DNA of 55,081 bases from CAZLNO01 sp964561005 (lineage in GTDB: Bacteria > Pseudomonadota > Alphaproteobacteria > Kiloniellales > Rhodovibrionaceae). Positions 50,601 through 55,081 of this stretch are shown here, in pieces. Positions within the stretch are counted from its first letter, which is position 1. Each line of letters opens with the position of its first letter. A model generated the notes under the pieces. That model did no database searches. It was not told where the DNA came from and saw nothing but the letters and a program-made list of their open reading frames with translations. The stretch lies in the NCBI GenBank assembly GCA_964561005.1, contig CAZLNO010000012.1, forward strand, positions 1-55,081, given 5' to 3'. A program made the translations under genes and the position numbers.

Positions 50601-50676
50601 TTGCGCCGTCAGGCGCAAACCGACGCTCGCATCAGGTCCCGCCGCGGCCACGACGGCCGCGGCGGGATCAGGGCGC

Positions 50677-51810
50677 CTACGCCGCCAGCGCGCGACCCTC
50701 CAGCGCCCGCGCCGGCTCGACGAACTCGTAGCCCAGCGCTTGCGCGACCGGCCGGTTGGTGACGCGTCCCCGGTGCACGTTCAGCCCCGGCAGGAAGTGC
50801 GGATCGTCCAGCAGGGCCGCCTTGTACCCGCGATCCGCCAGCTTCAGGGCGAAGGGCAGCGTGGCGTTGTTCAGCGCGTAGGTCGAGGTGTAGGGCACCG
50901 CGCCGGGCATGTTGGCGACGCAGTAGTGGACAACGTCGTCCACGGTATAGGTCGGATCGTCGTGCGTGGTCGCCTTCGACGTCTCGAAGCAGCCGCCCTG
51001 GTCGATCGCCACGTCGACCACCACCGCGCCCGCGCGCATCCGCCGGACGTGCTCGCGGGTGACCAGCTTGGGCGCCGCCGCGCCGGCAATCAGCACCGCA
51101 CCGACCACCAGGTCGGCGTCCAGCACGTGCTGCTCGATCGCGGCCCGGGTCGAGTACACCGTCTTCAGCGCCGGCCCGAAGCGCGCGCCCAACCGGCGCA
51201 GCACGTCGACGTTGCGATCCAGCACCACCACCTCGGCACCCAGGCCCAGGGCCATCTGGATGGCGTTCTCGCCGACCACGCCGCCGCCGATCACGACCAC
51301 CTTGGCCGGGGAGACCCCCGGAACGCCGCCCAGCAGGATGCCGCGGCCGCCCTTGGCGCGCTCCAGCGTGGTGGCGCCGGCCTGGATCGACAGCCGCCCG
51401 GCGACCTCGCTCATCGGCGCCAGCAGCGGCAGCCGGCCGGCCTTGTCGGTGACGGTCTCGTAGGCGATGCAGGTGGCGCCGGAGGCGACGAGGTCGCGCG
51501 CCTGGTGCGGGTCGGGCGCCAGGTGCAGGAAGGTGAAGAGGATCTGGTCCTCGCGCAGGTGCTTGCGCTCCTCGGCCAGGGGCTCCTTGACCTTCACGAT
51601 CATCTCGGCGCGGGCGAAGACCTCCTCGGCGGTGTCGACCACCTCGGCGCCGGCCGCCCGGTAGGCGTCGTCGTCGGCCCCGATGCCGCGGCCGGCCGCG
51701 GTCTCCACCAGGACCTCGTGGCCGTGCGCGCGGACCTCCTGCACGCTCTCCGGCGTCAGGCCGACCCGGTACTCGTGGTTCTTGATCTCCTTCGGAACGC
51801 CGACCAGCAT
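50677..51810 (-). CDS. ald: Alanine dehydrogenase
   Basis: Oxidatively deaminates L-alanine to pyruvate and ammonia with NAD (or the reverse). 377 residues. The family start MLVGVPKEIKNHEYRVGLTP is clear, followed by IVKVKEPLAEE (substrate lysine) and FTFLHLAPD (active-site histidine), the Rossmann loop VVVIGGGVVGENAIQMALGLGA, then DQGGCFETSKATTHDDPTY and VANMPGAVP. The ATG at 51810 gives exactly the family N-terminus. GGGGAGGG lies about 9 bp upstream. An Lrp-type regulator is divergently transcribed, as is usual for ald genes. Confidence 0.97.
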   Translation of the reverse strand: MLVGVPKEIKNHEYRVGLTPESVQEVRAHGHEVLVETAAGRGIGADDDAYRAAGAEVVDTAEEVFARAEMIVKVKEPLAEERKHLREDQILFTFLHLAPDPHQARDLVASGATCIAYETVTDKAGRLPLLAPMSEVAGRLSIQAGATTLERAKGGRGILLGGVPGVSPAKVVVIGGGVVGENAIQMALGLGAEVVVLDRNVDVLRRLGARFGPALKTVYSTRAAIEQHVLDADLVVGAVLIAGAAAPKLVTREHVRRMRAGAVVVDVAIDQGGCFETSKATTHDDPTYTVDDVVHYCVANMPGAVPYTSTYALNNATLPFALKLADRGYKAALLDDPHFLPGLNVHRGRVTNRPVAQALGYEFVEPARALEGRALAA

Positions 51811-51959
51811 GGCTCTGCCCTCCCCATTCGTTCGAGGTTTCATCATCGACGGAGAGTATGCCGCGGGTTGCGTCGCAGGTGCTTGCAAACTTGCGGTGTT
51901 TTGACGTTTTGTAGCAATATTCTGCGGCAAATTCCGACATTTATCGAAGGAACTGCGAC
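51811..51959. promoter_or_regulatory. Shared divergent promoter region of ald and the Lrp-type regulator
   Basis: 149 bp that turn AT-rich toward the regulator start (from about 51885; includes several A/T runs such as GTTTTGACGTTTTG). Lrp-type proteins bind such degenerate AT-rich sites and AldR/Lrp homologues control ald from the divergent side. I could not define individual boxes or a clear -35/-10 pair. Confidence 0.5.
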
Positions 51960-52421
51960 GTGCCGCAACTCGACCGCAAGGACAAGCAGATCCTGGCCGT
52001 GCTGCAGGAGTCGGGGCGCATCTCCAACGCCGAGCTGGCCGAGCGCGTGCACCTCTCGCCCTCGGCCTGCCTGCGCCGGGTGAAGGCCCTGGAGGACAGC
52101 GGCGTCATCGCCGGCTACGTGGCGCTGCTCGACCCGCGCACCATCGGCCGGGGCACCGACACCTTCGTCGAGATCACCCTGAAGAGCCAGGCCGAGGACG
52201 CGCTCGACGCCTTCGAGCAGGCCGTCGAACGGACGCCGGAGATCATGGAGTGCTACCTGATGGCCGGCGACGCCGACTACCTGCTGCGCGTGGCCACCAG
52301 CGGCCCCGGCGACTACGAGCGCATTCACCGCGAAGTGCTGGCGCGCATGCCGGGCGTGGCCCGGCTGCGCTCGATCTTCGCCCTGCGCACGGTGTGCAAG
52401 CGCACGGCCTTCCCCCTGTAG
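51960..52421 (+). CDS. Lrp/AsnC family transcriptional regulator
   Basis: 153 residues. Helix-turn-helix (about 5-62): LDRKDKQILAVLQESGRISN, AELAERVHLSPSACLRRVKAL. The RAM (amino-acid sensing) domain follows with VALLDPRTIGRGTDTFVEI, MECYLMAGDADYLLRVAT and YERIHREVLARMPGVARLRS, ending in the family motif ALRTVCKRTAFPL. It should respond to an amino acid (probably alanine) and control the divergent ald. It starts at a GTG with an AAGGA site; the next 125 bp contain inverted repeats. Confidence 0.94.
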   Translation: MPQLDRKDKQILAVLQESGRISNAELAERVHLSPSACLRRVKALEDSGVIAGYVALLDPRTIGRGTDTFVEITLKSQAEDALDAFEQAVERTPEIMECYLMAGDADYLLRVATSGPGDYERIHREVLARMPGVARLRSIFALRTVCKRTAFPL

Positions 52422-52452
52422 GGCACGGGTTTCGCATCGCCTTTCGGCGCGC

Positions 52453-52509
52453 TTGCACGACACCGCTCGGCTGTATAAAGTCGTGCAACTGCATCCTATG
52501 ATAGGATGC
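52453..52509. promoter_or_regulatory. Two consecutive inverted repeats upstream of the DUF1640-like gene
   Basis: TTGCACGAC (52453-52461) pairs with GTCGTGCAA (52480-52488), and right after it GCATCCTAT (52491-52499) with ATAGGATGC (52501-52509) around a single G. The first could end the lrp transcript; the second is a compact operator-like palindrome 37 bp ahead of the ATG at 52547. Function inferred from position. Confidence 0.5.
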
Positions 52510-52546
52510 GTGACCGCCACGAGGGCTGAATCGAAAAGGGAGCGCC

Positions 52547-52903
52547 ATGGCCGTGGAAGCCCAGCAGATTCGTGATACACTCGAAAACAGCGGTTTCACG
52601 GAGCAGCAGGCGGTCGGCTTGACCACGGTCCTGTCACACCTCGCGACCAAACAGGACGTCGCGGAGCTGCGCACCGAAATGCACGATCTTGAGGGGCGGC
52701 TGACGGCTCAGATGCATGCCCTCGAAGGCCGACTCCTCGAACGAATACATGGGATCGAAAGGCAGCTGCACGACATGGAGGGGCGGCTGCGCAGCGAGTT
52801 CCACCAGGAGATGGGCCGGCTGCGCGGCGAGATGTGGTGGCGGATGACCTTGCTGCTGCTCGCCCAGGCGGGGCTCATCGTCAGCCTGATCAAGCTGCTC
52901 TGA
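52547..52903 (+). CDS. DUF1640-like coiled-coil membrane protein
   Basis: 118 residues. The N-terminal part (VEAQQIRDTLENSGFTEQQA, VGLTTVLSHLATKQDVAELR) leads into a heptad-rich helix with repeated EGRL blocks (LEGRLTAQ, LEGRLLER, MEGRLRSE) and ends in a membrane helix (about 97-117, RMTLLLLAQAGLIVSLIKLL). This is the pattern of DUF1640/CCDC90-type proteins, some of which belong to prophage or toxin-antitoxin contexts, but nothing of that kind is next to it here. Function unknown. Confidence 0.82.
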   Translation: MAVEAQQIRDTLENSGFTEQQAVGLTTVLSHLATKQDVAELRTEMHDLEGRLTAQMHALEGRLLERIHGIERQLHDMEGRLRSEFHQEMGRLRGEMWWRMTLLLLAQAGLIVSLIKLL

Positions 52904-52921
52904 CCGGCATCCCCGGACGGA

Positions 52922-53125
52922 TCAGCAACAATCCGCCCCTGCCTGCTTCGGCGGACAGACCACGTCGGCGTAGGAACAGAAGACGCAGCAATCGCCCGGC
53001 TTCGGCTTCAGCAGGGCGCCGCAGGCCGGACAGTCGTAGAAGTAGATGCAGGCGTTCTCCGGCATCCGATCGCGCGTGCGCGCGCCGCACTCGGGGCAGG
53101 TCAGGGTCGCTTCAAGTGCGATCAA
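52922..53125 (-). CDS. GDCCVxC-motif cysteine-rich small protein (Cys form)
   Basis: 67 residues with eleven cysteines: LTCPECGART, then ENACIYFYDCPACG, then PGDCCVFCSYADVVCPP and a terminal ADCC. The GDCCVxC core identifies a family whose members can carry selenocysteine in the fifth cysteine position; here that position is coded as cysteine (no in-frame TGA). Zinc or metal binding through the CxxC pairs is likely. It starts at a TTG, supported by a GAGGAGG site about 6 bp upstream. The gene lies between the DUF1640-like gene and purB, on the opposite strand. Confidence 0.88.
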   Translation of the reverse strand: MIALEATLTCPECGARTRDRMPENACIYFYDCPACGALLKPKPGDCCVFCSYADVVCPPKQAGADCC

Positions 53126-53296
53126 CGAGGCCTCCTCGGGAACCGTGACTCGTGACCTCCGAGATGGCTTTTAACAGACGACCCCGTTTCTGTCGCCGGC
53201 CTTGACGCCCGCCGCCCGCGTTGCCGTTGACAGCGCGCCCGCCGACGGCTTTCTTGCGCACGCTACGCTCACCAGCCCAGCCGGAGAGGTCCCGAC

Positions 53297-54595
<1,299 letters not shown>

Positions 54596-54598
54596 TGC

Positions 54599-54644
54599 GC
54601 CGTGACGCGCCCCTGCGGGCGCGTCCCCCTCCCTGACCCTCCCC
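54599..54644. repeat. Truncated copy of the palindromic repeat seen at 1097-1262
   Basis: About 46 bp match the reverse-strand reading of the right arm at 1213-1262 with only about three differences. The match stops at 54644, where the sequence changes to the end of the transposon remnant, so the rest of the repeat was lost or displaced. Confidence 0.75.
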
Positions 54645-54649
54645 AAAGG

Positions 54650-55081
54650 CTGCGATATTCACACATCTCTTTTTGCTTGTGCGGCCGGTGCGGATCTGAC
54701 TCGCTGTGGTGGTGGTTTGGAGCCGGAGGATCGGGATGGAGATGAGCCTTGGCCATTTTGGCGACGCGCGTTTGGAACAAGCGGGCATTTTTTCTGGAGC
54801 GTCTGGTTTCGCATGGCGGTTCCGGGGTCAGCGTGCGGCGGCCTGGCGGGAGCCGCGCCGGTGAGGTGCGGATCAACCGGTTTCTGCACGATCGGCGGCT
54901 GGGCGGGGGCGGCTCGCTGTTTGCGCGGGCCGAAAGTCTGGCCGAGGCGGGTCGGATGGAGGTGGACCTGCCCGCCATTCCCGGCCGCAAGGCGCGCCGC
55001 GCGCGGCTTGCGGTGAGCTTTGCCGAAGCCCGCGTAGGGCGGGTTCGCCGTAGGCAACCCGCCGAATGGCGGTGGCGGCGC
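54650..55081 (+). mobile_element. IS4-family (Tn5-like) insertion sequence remnant
   Basis: The element runs off the right edge. Its left end CTGCGATATTCACACATCT (54650-54668) resembles the ends of Tn5/IS50-type elements (CTG...TATACACA). It begins right where the flanking repeat stops matching. A frameshifted and internally deleted transposase gene follows. Confidence 0.65.
54736..55081 (+). pseudogene. Degenerate IS4-family transposase, frameshifted and internally deleted
   Basis: The ATG at 54736 opens MEMSLGHFGDARLEQAG, the recognisable start of Tn5-like IS4 transposases. At about 54783-54793 (GGG and a T6 run) the frame shifts by one base, after which it continues AFFLERLVSHGGSGVSVRRP, GGSRAGEVRINRFLHD. 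The next part, RRLGGGGSLFARAESLAEAG then RMEVDLPAIPGRKARRARLA, belongs far downstream in intact relatives, so about the central third including the first catalytic aspartates is missing. The last codons run to the window edge. It cannot make an active transposase. Confidence 0.8.

Overview
The window is a GC-rich (roughly two-thirds G+C) stretch of an alphaproteobacterial chromosome, most likely from the Rhodospirillales and relatives. The clues are a B12-dependent class II ribonucleotide reductase as the only RNR seen, the complex I accessory subunit NDUFA12, a DUF2155 protein with its conserved 84-residue partner, ectoine catabolism genes (a salt-adapted lifestyle) and short palindromic intergenic repeats of alphaproteobacterial type. 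Coding density is high, almost everything is chromosomal housekeeping or metabolism, and no tRNA, rRNA or CRISPR array was recognised.

Layout. 1-5.8 kb: a partial GMC oxidoreductase, thyA, a large nested palindromic repeat, a rhomboid protease, dcd, an aminotransferase and a divergent gamma-glutamyltransferase-like lipoprotein. 5.9-11.3 kb: a forward block with an M48/TPR protease, a DsbA-like protein, aroQ-accB-accC (fatty-acid synthesis entry) and aat. 11.2-17.1 kb: a LysR regulator divergent from a small protein, yciB, then a reverse cluster NDUFA12-mlaD-methyltransferase-84 aa protein-DUF2155 and a soluble globin-coupled chemoreceptor. 17.3-20.7 kb: a DUF6352 protein and the doeA-doeB ectoine-degrading pair. 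20.8-26.9 kb: envelope and secreted proteins, including an 876-residue acidic VWA protein, OmpW and a transglutaminase-like protein that share an FNR/FixK-type box, a DUF2147 protein with a probable frameshift, and a lipoprotein. 27.3-31 kb: nrdJ.

31.4-42 kb: small conserved genes (DUF6445, Mut7-C, DUF2905, GST), then two convergent blocks that together look like a nitrogen-compound catabolic locus. The forward block is RidA plus a glutamine-synthetase-like gamma-glutamyl ligase. The reverse block is a branched-chain-amino-acid-type ABC transporter (binding protein, LivH, and a single-chain LivM-LivG-LivF fusion), a GntR regulator and an SDR dehydrogenase, preceded by a perfect 16-bp palindrome.

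42.2-46.4 kb is the most interesting part: a compact stress island with an ECF sigma factor and a membrane anti-sigma factor, a universal stress protein, small secreted or membrane proteins and a DUF4168 protein. Four intergenic, correctly oriented copies of the same promoter pattern (GGAAC-N18-GTT) lie here, two of them back to back around a shared palindrome between the sigma gene and the DUF4168 gene. This looks like a local self-contained regulon.

46.4-55 kb: a CinA-like protein, a lipoprotein, sfsA, map, radC, a pair of inverted dispersed repeats, alanine dehydrogenase divergent from an Lrp-type regulator, a DUF1640-like coiled-coil membrane protein, a GDCCVxC cysteine-rich protein and purB. 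The window ends in a degenerate IS4-type transposase remnant that interrupts a second copy of the repeat found near 1.1 kb.
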